Positions 45,785-56,071 are shown, counted from the stretch's first letter. The stretch: DNA of 64,000 nt from Ohtaekwangia kribbensis (GCF_042676245.1 NZ_JBHTKA010000016.1:186001-250000), one strand, 5' to 3'. Made by a program: numbers and translations. The notes: generated from the sequence alone by a model not told the origin.

Positions 45785-45940
45785 TTAAAACGGTGTAGGT
45801 CATTTTCAATTTACTTTTTTAGCTTTGTGCCTTCATCTTGTGGACACATAAGATGAATGAGCAACGCACGTTTTGTTTACAGCAAATACTTGCATGAATG
45901 TGACCAGGTGTTCCCCCGGTCATCACGATAACAATTACGA

Positions 45941-47482
45941 ATGAAGAACTTTGGTATAAAAGAAGCATTGGATGCATTGGGATTGAAGAAGAACAACCTC
46001 GGTACATCCACCGGAAAGAAATGGTATAAAACATCAGGACAGGCTATTGAGTCATACTCACCTGCTGATGGCAAACTCATTGGAGCGGTATATGCTACAG
46101 ATGAAAAATCATTTCATGCAGTAGTAGAACAATCCAAGGCAGCATTTAAAGAATGGCGCAAGTGGCCCGCACCAAAACGCGGTGAAGTAGTGCGGCAGAT
46201 CGGAGAAGCGCTGCGTGAGTATAAAGAACCACTGGGTAAACTGGTGTCGTACGAAATGGGTAAGTCATACCAGGAAGGACTGGGTGAAGTACAGGAGATG
46301 ATCGACATCTGTGATTTTGCTGTAGGACTTTCACGTCAGTTACACGGACTCACCATGCACTCTGAGCGTCCCAATCACCGGATGTATGAGCAGTGGCACC
46401 CCATTGGTATAGTAGGCATTATATCCGCGTTTAATTTTCCTGTAGCGGTATGGTCATGGAACTCGATGCTAGCCTGGGTATGCGGTGATGTATGCATCTG
46501 GAAACCATCTGAAAAAACTCCGCTATGTAGTATAGCATGTCAGACCATTGTACAGCAAGTGTTTGAAAAAAATGAAGTGCCTGAAGGTGTATCATCGCTG
46601 ATTAACGGTGATTATACCGTAGGACAGTGGCTTGCACAAGACGAAAATATACCCCTGGTTTCAGCGACCGGCTCAACCCGTATGGGTAAAGCTGTAGCCA
46701 GTACAGTAAGCGAGCGTTTAGGCAGGGCATTGCTTGAACTCGGAGGCAATAACGCTATCATTGTAACAGAACACGCCAACCTGGATATAGCCGTGCGCGG
46801 TGCATTGTTCGGAGCTGTAGGTACTGCCGGCCAGCGCTGCACAACTACACGAAGACTTATTGTACAGGAAAGTGTATACGATGAAGTGAAGAATCGTCTT
46901 TCAAAAGCGTATGCACAATTAAATATAGGCAACCCCCTCGATACACAAAATCATGTTGGGCCTCTTATTGATAAGCAGGCAGTGAAGTCGTACGAAGATG
47001 CACTGAAGAAGATCAAAAAAGAGGGAGGTACATTTGTGATTGCCGGTGGTGTGCTGGATGGAAAAGGATACGAATCAGGATGCTATGTAAAGCCAGCGGT
47101 TGCTGAAGTAACAAACGACCTGAGCATTGTGCAGCAGGAAACTTTTGCACCGATCCTTTATCTCATTAAGTATAAAACTCTTGAAGAAGCGATCGAATTA
47201 CAAAATGGAGTGAAGCAAGGTTTGTCATCATCCATTATCACCTCGAACATGTATGACATGGAACGCTTCCTTTCGCACGAAGGCTCCGATTGTGGTATTG
47301 CCAATGTAAACATCGGCACATCCGGAGCAGAGATTGGTGGAGCGTTTGGTGGTGAAAAAGAGACTGGTGGTGGTCGCGAATCAGGTTCCGATGCCTGGAA
47401 AGTGTATATGCGCAGGCAAACCAATACCATAAATTTCGGAAACAGCCTTCCTTTGGCTCAGGGAATCAAATTTGATATTTAG
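45941..47482 (+). CDS. Aldehyde dehydrogenase, ALDH7/alpha-aminoadipic semialdehyde dehydrogenase type
   Basis: 513 residues, cytoplasmic. Catalytic Cys300 in GQRCTTTRR, general base Glu266 in LELGG and Asn165 in SAFNFPVAVW are all present. The C-terminal GGEKETGGGRESGSDAWKVYMRRQTNTIN is characteristic of the ALDH7 (AmaB/antiquitin) branch, which oxidises alpha-aminoadipic semialdehyde in lysine breakdown, or related aldehydes. It seems to be a single-gene unit; an inverted repeat TTCATCTT/AAGATGAA (45832-45857) lies upstream. Confidence 0.9.
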   Translation: MKNFGIKEALDALGLKKNNLGTSTGKKWYKTSGQAIESYSPADGKLIGAVYATDEKSFHAVVEQSKAAFKEWRKWPAPKRGEVVRQIGEALREYKEPLGKLVSYEMGKSYQEGLGEVQEMIDICDFAVGLSRQLHGLTMHSERPNHRMYEQWHPIGIVGIISAFNFPVAVWSWNSMLAWVCGDVCIWKPSEKTPLCSIACQTIVQQVFEKNEVPEGVSSLINGDYTVGQWLAQDENIPLVSATGSTRMGKAVASTVSERLGRALLELGGNNAIIVTEHANLDIAVRGALFGAVGTAGQRCTTTRRLIVQESVYDEVKNRLSKAYAQLNIGNPLDTQNHVGPLIDKQAVKSYEDALKKIKKEGGTFVIAGGVLDGKGYESGCYVKPAVAEVTNDLSIVQQETFAPILYLIKYKTLEEAIELQNGVKQGLSSSIITSNMYDMERFLSHEGSDCGIANVNIGTSGAEIGGAFGGEKETGGGRESGSDAWKVYMRRQTNTINFGNSLPLAQGIKFDI

Positions 47483-47535
47483 AGCCTTTTGCAAATAAGT
47501 ATCAATACTGTATTTTTATAAAGCATTAACTAACT

Positions 47536-47943
47536 ATGGCAGGAAAAAAATATCGTACCGTCATGCTCATTGATGATAATGAGATAGACAACCTCATTAA
47601 TCAGAAGATGATTGAAGCGGCTTCTGTGACTGAGAACATTTATACGCATACTGGTGCTAAGAGTGCTATTGAATTCTTGAAAAACATGGAGAAGCTCGAT
47701 GTAGCGGACCAGGTTTTACCGGATGTGATTTTCCTCGACATTGACATGCCGCTGATGGACGGGTTCCAGTTCCTCGATGAATTCGAAAAACTTTCGAATA
47801 CAGCGAAGAAGAAATGCAAGATCGTAATGCTTACATCTTCTATCAATCCACAGGACTTTAACCGTTCTAAAAAATACGACAACGTAAAGCTATACCTCAA
47901 CAAGCCGCTTTCGCACGAGAGCATTGTGAAGCTCGAAGTATAG
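47536..47943 (+). CDS. Single-domain response regulator (CheY-like receiver)
   Basis: 135 residues, a receiver domain only. Acidic pocket Asp13/Asp14 (VMLIDDNEIDN), phospho-acceptor Asp68 in FLDIDMPLMDG, Thr/Ser in VMLTSSI and Lys in LYLNKPLS. No output domain, so it works by protein-protein contact or as a phosphate relay. Such stand-alone receivers with an N at the NEIDN position are common in Cytophagales. No histidine kinase is adjacent. Confidence 0.92.
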   Translation: MAGKKYRTVMLIDDNEIDNLINQKMIEAASVTENIYTHTGAKSAIEFLKNMEKLDVADQVLPDVIFLDIDMPLMDGFQFLDEFEKLSNTAKKKCKIVMLTSSINPQDFNRSKKYDNVKLYLNKPLSHESIVKLEV

Positions 47944-47977
47944 TATAACTGACTTCATAAATTCCACCAAAAAAACA

Positions 47978-48000
47978 AAAGCCCGCACATGGCGGGCTTT
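47978..48000. terminator. Bidirectional terminator between convergent genes
   Basis: AAAGCCCGC (47978-47986) and GCGGGCTTT (47992-48000) around ACATG, with an A-rich flank on the left giving a T-run for the minus strand. It serves the receiver gene (+) and the helical-repeat gene (-). Confidence 0.85.
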
Positions 48001-48025
48001 GTCATTATATGGGGTGTTTTACTTA

Positions 48026-49471
48026 CTATATTTCTGTAAGCAGGTTTACAAAACGATCGTCAAGCTTCACCAGTTTGGTAGGAGCAAAGTACGATACATT
48101 CAACGAGTTAAGACGTGGAATCACAGCGTTGATCTTCTTGGCCTTCTCTTTCTTCGCTTCACTGGTAGATATCTTCAGGATCTTCAGGAAGAGCTGAATG
48201 TTTTCGCAGCTGTCTTTTCCGAACAAACGGATCTGGCGCTGGATACTGTTGGAGAGCTGGTTGAAAAGTTCAACATCGCGCATCAGCGTATACTGAAGTG
48301 CCAGCAACGATTTGATCTCAAGCTGTGCGTACGGATATTTCTTGAGACTTACATCGTTAAGCAAGCCATTGATGAGGCGGGCCGCTTCATCAAATTTACC
48401 TACGTAGTATGATGACAGCGCGCGGTACACGGTATATACTATGTGCTTGGGTACATCCAGTGTATCGATCTCGTAGTCTATAAATATACTTTCGTTCTCT
48501 GCGTATAATTCAGCCTCGGTATTGGTGCGCAGGTGTCTGTCCAATTTGGACAACAGGAACTGAGCCGGAAACGTATAGGTTGAATAATTCACCATCAGGT
48601 TGGCGCAGGCATCGTTTACTTCTTCGTAATACTTCTCAGCCTGGCGGTATACTTTATAGTGATTGTAGTATTCGAGTTTCAGGAATTCGAACACCAGGTT
48701 AATGTGGTAGTAAATCGAATCGAGGTGATAGCTTTCGAAGATCTTCTGTACTTTATCAAAGATATCTTCGATCGATTCGCCTTCCTGGTTCATGTTGTCA
48801 TCCACTTCTACAAACAGGCGGTGGAAGATATACATACAGCTCTGGTATACATACAACCGGTGCGATTCGTATAGCTTGGCAACATTCTGCATTTCTTTCA
48901 TCAGCAACCCTAGGCCCAGCTTCTCTACTTCACCTCCGTTCAGCATATAGTCGCCATACTTTTTAAAGTAATCGGCAAGCAGGTCTTCGGCTTTATCAAC
49001 GGCCAGCATATACGCCACGTGGCGGTTATACAATTGCGAGTACTGAAAGTAATCGGGCGAGTTGATGTTGAGTTTCTTGAGCGACTTGTAAATGATAGTC
49101 AGCTCGTTCGCGAGATCGTAATCCAGAAGTTCTTTCTCCAGTTTTTTAAGAGTGGCAACAGAGATTGCTTTCTTTTTGGTGAAGAGTACTTCGGTAATGT
49201 TGGCAACTTTACGGAGAACATCTGTACGCGGACTTTCCAATTGTCCCATCAGGTATTCTTCAATCTTAAGATTAAGTCGTGAGCGTAAAGTATAATACGC
49301 GTTCGCGTTTACTTCCAGCTCAGACATAATTTTGTTATCGGAAAGTTGTCGTTCACGGAGTGACTTCAGCAGGTATGCTGATTTCTCAGCGTTGCTCTCA
49401 ATCAGAGAGTCATGAATCGCCTTGAAGTCTTTCTCGGATAATTGCTTAATAATGTTCTTGAGTTTCGCCAT
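48026..49471 (-). CDS. Conserved-looking hypothetical, alpha-helical (TPR-like)
   Basis: 481 residues without a signal peptide or membrane segment. It is almost wholly helical, with tandem hairpins such as YRQAEKYYEEVNDACANLMVNY and YVGKFDEAARLINGLLNDVSLKKYPYAQLEIKSLLALQYTLM that resemble TPR units. The N-terminal 60 residues (NIIKQLSEKDFKAIHDSLIES, SLRERQLSDNKI) might be a dimer or interaction segment. I do not recognise a named family. Convergent with the receiver gene and divergent from the WG-repeat gene. A scaffold or interaction role is likely; function unknown. Confidence 0.75.
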   Translation of the reverse strand: MAKLKNIIKQLSEKDFKAIHDSLIESNAEKSAYLLKSLRERQLSDNKIMSELEVNANAYYTLRSRLNLKIEEYLMGQLESPRTDVLRKVANITEVLFTKKKAISVATLKKLEKELLDYDLANELTIIYKSLKKLNINSPDYFQYSQLYNRHVAYMLAVDKAEDLLADYFKKYGDYMLNGGEVEKLGLGLLMKEMQNVAKLYESHRLYVYQSCMYIFHRLFVEVDDNMNQEGESIEDIFDKVQKIFESYHLDSIYYHINLVFEFLKLEYYNHYKVYRQAEKYYEEVNDACANLMVNYSTYTFPAQFLLSKLDRHLRTNTEAELYAENESIFIDYEIDTLDVPKHIVYTVYRALSSYYVGKFDEAARLINGLLNDVSLKKYPYAQLEIKSLLALQYTLMRDVELFNQLSNSIQRQIRLFGKDSCENIQLFLKILKISTSEAKKEKAKKINAVIPRLNSLNVSYFAPTKLVKLDDRFVNLLTEI

Positions 49472-49597
49472 GTCGGACAGTTAACATCCTGAAAATTTAC
49501 AAAATTTATTACATGTTCCAATATTGACAAGCTTTGTCAAGAATAAATCTTACCGTGAAGTTTGTAGTTTTACCCCGACACGAAGCACCGAAAGACT

Positions 49598-52192
49598 TTG
49601 ATCAGGAAATTTACCATACTATGCGTTGTCATGCTGTTGTCGGGATACCTCAAAGCACAGCTCTCTTCCGAGCGAAGTGCATGGAGCAGTCTGTCGAAAC
49701 AAAAATGGGTGCGTGCACATGAACAATTAAAAAAAATTCTTGAGAAGGACAGTGCTAATGCAGCTGCGCACTATGTTATGGCCCGCTACTTTTTTGCCCC
49801 GGCCAATCCGCAGTTTCATATCGACTCGGCACACCTGCATGCCACCGCTTCGCTTCATGATTACAGCAGGCTTACGTCCAAACAGCGTGAAAAAATGAAG
49901 CGTTTTCCGCTAGACAGTATAATAATCATACGTCTTCTTGAGCAAGTGGACAGTGCTGCTTTTCATCGTGCGCAACAACTTAATACTGAGGCTGCTTATG
50001 CGTATTTTATAGATGTATTTCCCTCGGCCCGCGAGCATTCTGAGGCATTGAAACTTCGTGAAAAAGCAGCCTTCGCGGAGGCGCAAAGTATCCATACGCA
50101 TCAGGCATTCTCCGCCTATATATATAAGTATCCGGAGGGTAGCCAAGTGGCAGAAGCGAGGTCACTCTATGAGAAATTACTCTTCGAAGAAAAGACCCGC
50201 GACAAACGACTGGAGAGTTATGACATATTTTTGCGGGTACATCCGCAGACTACACACCGGAAGGAAGCCGAGCAACATATTTTCGAGATAGCCACAGCTT
50301 CGGGAACGATTGAAAGTTTCCGTAATTTTTTACAACGGTACCCCCAGAGCATGTTTCGTGAGCGTGCCGAACAAATTTTGTATTATCTGCAGGTTGAAGA
50401 ACCACCAGCCCAACCGTTGCAAGGTAACGGAGCCGATTCGAGCCGTGTTTATACTTCATTGCCACGCCATTATCTCGTGCCCTTTCTGCAAAAGAACGGC
50501 TATGGTTTTATGGACGAGAACGGCTTCGATGTCATTGCACCGGAAGTTGATGAACTGAACGATGAATACCGTTGTGGTAATATTGATGAAGATGTAGTGG
50601 TGTTGCCGGGCAGGGTAGTAAGTCGCAACGGAACCCTGGTATATAAAGGAGAAGTTACTTCCGTTGATGATCTTGGCTCCGGTTTTCTACTCATTGAAAA
50701 TCAGCACTGCGTAAAGGTGATGCATAAGACCGGCTTCAACCCGGGCGATCCGTGTGTAGAGGATGCAAAAGTGCTGAATGGAAAGCTGCTTGCGCTAAAG
50801 AAAGATGGGAAGTGGTCGGTTCGTACACTAACCGGTTTGCAACTCATTCCATTCGAATGGGACAACATAGCCTATACCGGTGATGTACTGATCTTTCAGC
50901 GTAACAAACAATTCTGGCTGGCTACAACGGAGACTATATCTGCCATTGCCAACCAGGAGTCACCGCGATTAAAAGATGCCTTTGAGGAGGTGAAGCCCTG
51001 GCCCAACGGACGCATCTGGGCACGAGCCGGAAAATTTGAAGGCGTGTTCGATCAGCAACTCAATGTATATATACCCTTCCGGGAACAGCGGCTGCTGCCT
51101 GCATTCTTTGGTGCGCAGGCTCGTATAGAAAATCAATGGATGATCTATAATGCGCAGGGTGAATATACTGAGCCGTATGATACAGTGCTTGTAAGCAAAC
51201 CATGGGCAGCGGCACGCACGCAGAACAAATGGCGTCTACTCATACCGTTGCAACACCTTACAGCTCGCGCCACGTACGACTCTGTTTTCTTTGCCGGTAC
51301 GTTTGCCGTTGGTATACGAAACGACAGCACATTTATACAGAGCACCGAGGGAAAAACGCTGCTGAAAGTAAAAGGACTCGCGAGAATAGAATTTGTTCCG
51401 GCACAGGATTCGTCTGCGTTTTTTATACTCGATCACGCTGACAAAAGGATTTTATACAATCACGCAGGACAAAAACTTTTCGCAGTAGTATATGATCGCA
51501 TCCACCATGCCGGTAAAAATATATTTGTAGTTATCAAGCGCGATAAGAAAGGCCTGGTTGCTGCTGATGGAAAATTACTGCTACTCGTAGAGTATGATGC
51601 CATTGGTATGGAGAGTCATGGAACGGTATCGTTGCTGAAAGCAAAAAAGTTTGGACTATACGATGTTCAACGAAAAAAACTGATCAAGCCCGAGTATGGT
51701 AAAAATTTGTCGCTATATAATGAACGCATACTCGTTGCGCTGAAGAATGGCTCTTATGGTTTTATAGGATGGGACAACAAGCCGCTGAGTAATTTTGAAT
51801 TTGCTGAAGTACAGCCCTGGAATGATACGCTCGCCTGGGTAAAGAAAAATTTCATGTGGATGCTGTACAATCTGAAAACAAAAAAGACACAGCTCGACAG
51901 GATCAGGAATATGAAACTGATATTGGACAAGGCAAATGAACGGCTTGCCATTGTGCAGCAAGACAATGCTTACGGTGTGATACACAATACAAAAGGAATG
52001 ATCATCCCGTTAAACTTCAGCGACATTGTTAACGTAGGCTCTCCCGAAAAGCCAATGTATTTTACCGAGAAGCATGTGGAGGAAGCTTCTGTTTTTGTTG
52101 TGATCTATTATAATCACGAGGGTAAATTTTTGCGCAAGGAAATTTATGAGCAGGATGATTACGAGAAAATCTATTGCTCTGATCACAAGTAA
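49598..52192 (+). CDS. WG-repeat protein with N-terminal TPR-like region, TTG start
   Basis: 864 residues. I take TTG 49598 as start because it gives a complete signal peptide (MIRKFTILCVVMLLSGYLKA-Q), whereas the first internal ATG (codon 12) would leave too short a signal. Residues about 25-270 are helical repeats (AHEQLKKILEKDSANAAAHY, YIYKYPEGSQVAEARSLYE). From about 290 to the end come WG-type beta repeats (LVPFLQKNGYGFMDENGFDVI, KDGKWSVRTLTGLQLIPFEWD, KNGSYGFIGWDNKPL, NAYGVIHNTKGMIIPL). WG repeats are of unknown function, probably binding proteins at the surface or in the periplasm. Single gene between two unrelated transcription units. Confidence 0.85.
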   Translation: MIRKFTILCVVMLLSGYLKAQLSSERSAWSSLSKQKWVRAHEQLKKILEKDSANAAAHYVMARYFFAPANPQFHIDSAHLHATASLHDYSRLTSKQREKMKRFPLDSIIIIRLLEQVDSAAFHRAQQLNTEAAYAYFIDVFPSAREHSEALKLREKAAFAEAQSIHTHQAFSAYIYKYPEGSQVAEARSLYEKLLFEEKTRDKRLESYDIFLRVHPQTTHRKEAEQHIFEIATASGTIESFRNFLQRYPQSMFRERAEQILYYLQVEEPPAQPLQGNGADSSRVYTSLPRHYLVPFLQKNGYGFMDENGFDVIAPEVDELNDEYRCGNIDEDVVVLPGRVVSRNGTLVYKGEVTSVDDLGSGFLLIENQHCVKVMHKTGFNPGDPCVEDAKVLNGKLLALKKDGKWSVRTLTGLQLIPFEWDNIAYTGDVLIFQRNKQFWLATTETISAIANQESPRLKDAFEEVKPWPNGRIWARAGKFEGVFDQQLNVYIPFREQRLLPAFFGAQARIENQWMIYNAQGEYTEPYDTVLVSKPWAAARTQNKWRLLIPLQHLTARATYDSVFFAGTFAVGIRNDSTFIQSTEGKTLLKVKGLARIEFVPAQDSSAFFILDHADKRILYNHAGQKLFAVVYDRIHHAGKNIFVVIKRDKKGLVAADGKLLLLVEYDAIGMESHGTVSLLKAKKFGLYDVQRKKLIKPEYGKNLSLYNERILVALKNGSYGFIGWDNKPLSNFEFAEVQPWNDTLAWVKKNFMWMLYNLKTKKTQLDRIRNMKLILDKANERLAIVQQDNAYGVIHNTKGMIIPLNFSDIVNVGSPEKPMYFTEKHVEEASVFVVIYYNHEGKFLRKEIYEQDDYEKIYCSDHK

Positions 52193-52286
52193 TAACCGGT
52201 AAAACGGTTCAATAGCTTTTTTAGTAATTTAGATTTTCCGTTCGGATTTTTTCGCTCAACTCTGCATCCGTTTTTAACCCGATTGA

Positions 52287-54041
52287 ATGATGATGAAATA
52301 TAGTTTCATGCTCGTAATGGTTGCCTGTGCGTATGGGATAAAAGCACAGCCCGCAACACAAAAGACGTACTGCAACCCGATGGATATAAACTATCGGTAC
52401 AACTACGAGCAACTCAACGATAGTATATCGTATCGCTCCGGGGCTGACCCCGTTATTGTGAATCATAAAGGCGAGTATTATTTGTTCGTAACAATTTCCG
52501 GAGGTTACTGGCATTCCAAAGATTTAGTGAACTGGAATTATATCGTTCCGGACAAGTGGCCGATGGAAGATATGTGTGCCCCGGCTGCCATCTCCGTTCG
52601 TGACACACTTTATTTGTTCCAGTCAACATTTGAGCAGCGCCCTATATTATTCACCACTACACCGGAAAACGGCAAACTATATTTCTACAACCGCTGGCTG
52701 CCGCGTTTACCGAAAGATGTAGGTCCGTGGGACCCTGCGCTTTTCTACGATGAGGAATTGGACAAGTGGTATATGTACTGGGGATCTTCCAATGTAAATC
52801 CGATCTACGGAAGTGAACTCGATAAAAACCTTCGTCTCAAATATAAAGGCGACTATAAAGAACTGATATACCTGCATCCGGAAGAACATGGATGGGAGCG
52901 CTTCGGTCGCGATCACCGCTCAACTATAACTCCGTTTACCGAAGGTGCCTGGATGACGAAGCACAACGGTAAATACTATCTCCAATATGGAGCCCCCGGC
53001 ACTGAGTATAATGTATATGCCAACGGCACATATATAGCTGACCATCCGCTGGGGCCTTTTACCTATGCACCCTACAACCCTATATCATATAAACCCGGTG
53101 GCTTTGTTACGGGTGCCGGACACGGCAACACGTTTCAGGACAACTATGGCAACTTTTGGAATACCGGCACACCATGGATTGCTGTGAACTGGAATTTTGA
53201 AAGACGCATCGCGATGTTCCCGACCGGCTTCGACAAAGACGGACAGATGTTTGCCAACACGCGTTTTGGCGATCTGCCCCATTATTTACCTACTAAAAAA
53301 TGGCAGAGCAAAGATGAACTCTTCACCGGCTGGATGTTGCTATCCTATAAAAAGCCTGCCACGGCATCATCGGTATTGGACACTTTTAAAGTAGCCAACA
53401 TTACCGATGAGAACCCGCGCACATTCTGGGTAGCGAAACAAAATAAAGAAGGAGAAAGCGTTACGATCGATTTACAGCACGTACAAACTATACATGCGGT
53501 GCAAGTAAATTTCACCGACTATAAATCAAACATCTACGATGGTTTTGATCCGAAGATATATACCCAGTTCAGAATATATACTTCAACAGACGGCAAACAA
53601 TGGAAAAAAGAATTTGACCTGAGCAATGAAAAACGTGACCGTCCCAATGCATACCTCGAGTTGTCTCAACCCGTAAAAGCACGCTATATCAAATACGAAC
53701 ATATCTATGTGGCCGCGCCCAACCTCGCGATCAGCGATATACGCGTATTCGGAAAAGGCAATGGTAAAGCCCCGAAGACACCTGCTAAATTCAGTGCAGT
53801 CCGCGACACCGATCCGCGCAACGCCTTTGTAAAATGGCAGAAAGTGCCGGGAGCAACAGGCTACAATATACTCTGGGGAATAGCCAAAGATAAACTATAT
53901 CAAACCTACCAGGTCTTCGCTGATCAACCCGAATCCCTCGAAGTGAGAGCGCTGACGAAAGGCGTAAGCTATTACTTTGCGATCGAAGTGTTTAATGAAA
54001 ATGGAGTGTCTTCGGTGAGCGAAGCAGTCTTGGTGAAATAG
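52287..54041 (+). CDS. GH43-family glycoside hydrolase with F5/8C (CBM32-like) and FN3 domains
   Basis: 584 residues, secreted (signal about 1-20, IKA-Q). The five-bladed propeller covers about 25-340, with base Asp54 in GADPVIV, pKa-modulating Asp149 in GPWDPALF and acid Glu219 in TEGAWM. A discoidin/CBM32-like domain follows (about 355-490; TDENPRTFWVAKQ, ARYIKYEHIYV, ISDIRVFG) and then an FN3-like C-terminus (about 500-584). GH43 members are beta-xylosidases, alpha-arabinofuranosidases or galactosidases. It has no SusCD partner of its own and likely supports the xylan or arabinan systems nearby (inference). Confidence 0.9.
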   Translation: MMMKYSFMLVMVACAYGIKAQPATQKTYCNPMDINYRYNYEQLNDSISYRSGADPVIVNHKGEYYLFVTISGGYWHSKDLVNWNYIVPDKWPMEDMCAPAAISVRDTLYLFQSTFEQRPILFTTTPENGKLYFYNRWLPRLPKDVGPWDPALFYDEELDKWYMYWGSSNVNPIYGSELDKNLRLKYKGDYKELIYLHPEEHGWERFGRDHRSTITPFTEGAWMTKHNGKYYLQYGAPGTEYNVYANGTYIADHPLGPFTYAPYNPISYKPGGFVTGAGHGNTFQDNYGNFWNTGTPWIAVNWNFERRIAMFPTGFDKDGQMFANTRFGDLPHYLPTKKWQSKDELFTGWMLLSYKKPATASSVLDTFKVANITDENPRTFWVAKQNKEGESVTIDLQHVQTIHAVQVNFTDYKSNIYDGFDPKIYTQFRIYTSTDGKQWKKEFDLSNEKRDRPNAYLELSQPVKARYIKYEHIYVAAPNLAISDIRVFGKGNGKAPKTPAKFSAVRDTDPRNAFVKWQKVPGATGYNILWGIAKDKLYQTYQVFADQPESLEVRALTKGVSYYFAIEVFNENGVSSVSEAVLVK

Positions 54042-54063
54042 CAGTTGAGCTTTGCGCAGCGAG

Positions 54064-54273
54064 AAAATAGAAGTAAGAAGCCAGAAGTAAGAAGAGTTGC
54101 TGGCTACTGGCCGCTAGCTGCAGGTGGAGATAAAGGTATACTTGCGTTTATACTCCTCTCAGTTTGCTCCAGGCAAACTATAAATCTTCTTACTTCTGTA
54201 TTCTAACCCAGGCAACGCGCTCGTTTACTTAAGTCGACTCAAACTAGCAACTAGTAGCTCGAGGCTTCGCCTA
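54064..54273. repeat. Intergenic palindromic repeat cluster 5
   Basis: The 240-bp gap between convergent genes has AGAAGTAAGAAG twice (from about 54069), then TTGCTGGCTACTGGCCGC and TAGCTGCAGGTGG to 54126, a hairpin AGTTTGC-TCCAG-GCAAACT (54161-54179), CTTCTTACTTCTG (from about 54184) and CTAGCAACTAGTAGCTCGAG to about 54263. AGAAGTAAGAAG and CTTCTTACTTCT form an inverted pair about 100 bp apart. Confidence 0.65.
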
Positions 54274-54281
54274 ACATGATT

Positions 54282-55949
54282 TTATTTAGTAAAAACAACT
54301 GCTCCCGTAGCCGTCATCGCTTTGTTCGCTTCGGGCGATAGTTTCCAGTTCTGATCAAAATAGCCTTCGGATATTACCGATGCTGTGGTGCCTTTGAATA
54401 ATATATAGTCTTTAAACTGGTTTAGTGCCAGCAGCGCGGGAGGCAGGAATGGTAATGCTCCCGGTTGTGCGCCAGTCCACCACGGTAAACCTGAACTTAC
54501 AATGATATAGTGTCCATCAACCGGAAGTACGTAGAGCAGGCCATATTCATTTGCAGAAGCGTTGTTCAGTTGTATCGGTAGCTTGTCACTATATTTAGCA
54601 ACCAGCGAATTGGTTTCTTTTGTTCCGAACAAAATCAGGTTGGAGCTTTCAAGATCGCTCGGTCTTACTTCTTTATCTGACAATACTCTTGGGAATACCA
54701 TAATTCTGCCGAGGAATGCATTGCGATAGAACGACCAGTTCGCAGCCTGTGTAGCTACTTCTGCGCGCGCTTTCAATTCGGCTTCAGAAGGATTTCCTCC
54801 GGTGCCGTACACATAGACGTGCCGTTGTGAGAAGGCGGCACCGATTGGTCCTTCAGCACCGGTACGTTTCGCTGTAGCAGCAGGTTCATATTTACCCGTA
54901 GCCCACTTGCCTTGTGCTTCTGCAAATGAAATCGACTCAGCGGTAGCGGTCTTTACTTTCTTGCCGTTGACGGTAACCTGCAGTGGTTTTGAAGCATCGA
55001 ATTTCGGATGACCTTTCAGTTGCAGGGTAAATGCACCGAGGTTGCTCGCAGTAATATCCAATTGATTCGGCGCTGTAAATTTAGCATCGATCGTAGCCAG
55101 TGTGCCGGGCGTTAACTGATCGAAACGAACCCAGTAGGCACTGCTATATTTATAGTTCCTGGAATTGAAAAGAACGCGATCCGGAAATTTGTTACGCTTG
55201 AATTTACTGAACCATTCAAAAGCAGCTTCATCTTTATAGGCATTCTCCCAGCTGTTATGGTTCACACCAGGATACTCGGTATAGGACACATTAACACCAA
55301 CATCTTTCAAACGCTTTGTCCAATCGCGTGAAACAGAAACAGGCACCGCCTGATCCTGATCACCATGATGGAAGAACATCGGTAAATTCAGTGCGTTGGG
55401 AATAAGATCATCGGTTCCTTTAGGAGGAGCCGGGCATACCGGGAATAGCGCAGCCCATATATCCGGACGCGTTAATCCGATCCACAACGTTCCGCCACCA
55501 CCCATGGAAAGTCCGGTGAGGTATATACGATCTTCATCGATCGAGAAGCGGCTCTTTACATCTGCCAGTACATCCATTACATCTTTCTCGGCCACACCCT
55601 GGTAGCCCATGGTGCCGCGTGCATACGGAGAAGCAACGATATACTCTACATCTTTCCACTCCGGAAAAATGCGTGTAGCTTCTACGTCAGTTTCACCATT
55701 GGCATTACTCTTTCCAAACACCCTGCGTAAAGAGAGGCGGTGATTCGAGCCGGCACCATGCAGCATGATCACCAGTGGATATTTTTTCTTCTCATCGTAG
55801 TTCTTCGGGAGATATAGTCCGTAAGGTTGCTCGGTGTCGTCAACATCCGAGAAGAATGTTACTACCTGCGGACCACTTTTCAGTTTTTGTGCGGTTGCTG
55901 TCATTGCTGTTGCCAGCACGAGCAGTAAAATTAAGCGTATGGTTTTCAT
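54282..55949 (-). CDS. Secreted alpha/beta-hydrolase (esterase/prolyl-oligopeptidase-like) with long C-terminal extension
   Basis: 555 residues from ATG 55949; the frame remains open 16 codons upstream but those residues precede a clean signal peptide (about 1-20, ATA-Q). The hydrolase domain covers about 40-265: YPLVIMLHGAGS, nucleophile Ser148 in GLSMGGG, Asp199 in HGDQDQAVP and His231 in GVNHNSW. This resembles carbohydrate esterase family 1 or PHB-depolymerase-like enzymes. About 290 residues follow with no domain I can name. Its neighbours (GH43 and GH3) suggest removal of acyl or feruloyl groups from xylan (inference). It runs leftward with the GH3 gene, 153 bp upstream, and could be cotranscribed if the weak hairpin between them is read through. 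Confidence 0.8.
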   Translation of the reverse strand: MKTIRLILLLVLATAMTATAQKLKSGPQVVTFFSDVDDTEQPYGLYLPKNYDEKKKYPLVIMLHGAGSNHRLSLRRVFGKSNANGETDVEATRIFPEWKDVEYIVASPYARGTMGYQGVAEKDVMDVLADVKSRFSIDEDRIYLTGLSMGGGGTLWIGLTRPDIWAALFPVCPAPPKGTDDLIPNALNLPMFFHHGDQDQAVPVSVSRDWTKRLKDVGVNVSYTEYPGVNHNSWENAYKDEAAFEWFSKFKRNKFPDRVLFNSRNYKYSSAYWVRFDQLTPGTLATIDAKFTAPNQLDITASNLGAFTLQLKGHPKFDASKPLQVTVNGKKVKTATAESISFAEAQGKWATGKYEPAATAKRTGAEGPIGAAFSQRHVYVYGTGGNPSEAELKARAEVATQAANWSFYRNAFLGRIMVFPRVLSDKEVRPSDLESSNLILFGTKETNSLVAKYSDKLPIQLNNASANEYGLLYVLPVDGHYIIVSSGLPWWTGAQPGALPFLPPALLALNQFKDYILFKGTTASVISEGYFDQNWKLSPEANKAMTATGAVVFTK

Positions 55950-56051
55950 TCGGTCAATTGATTTATGGGAGTTGATTGTAATTTCAATGTAACACATTTA
56001 TAGCACCACTATCAAATGATTTTTTATTAGAAAGATGCATACCAAAAGCAA

Positions 56052-56071
56052 GGCCCGGAATCACCCGGGCC
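56052..56071 (-). terminator. Hairpin after GH3 gene (minus strand)
   Basis: GGCCCGG (56052-56058) pairs with CCGGGCC (56065-56071). On the minus strand it is followed by TTGCTTTTGG, a weak T-rich tail. Partial termination between GH3 and the esterase gene is plausible. Confidence 0.6.
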
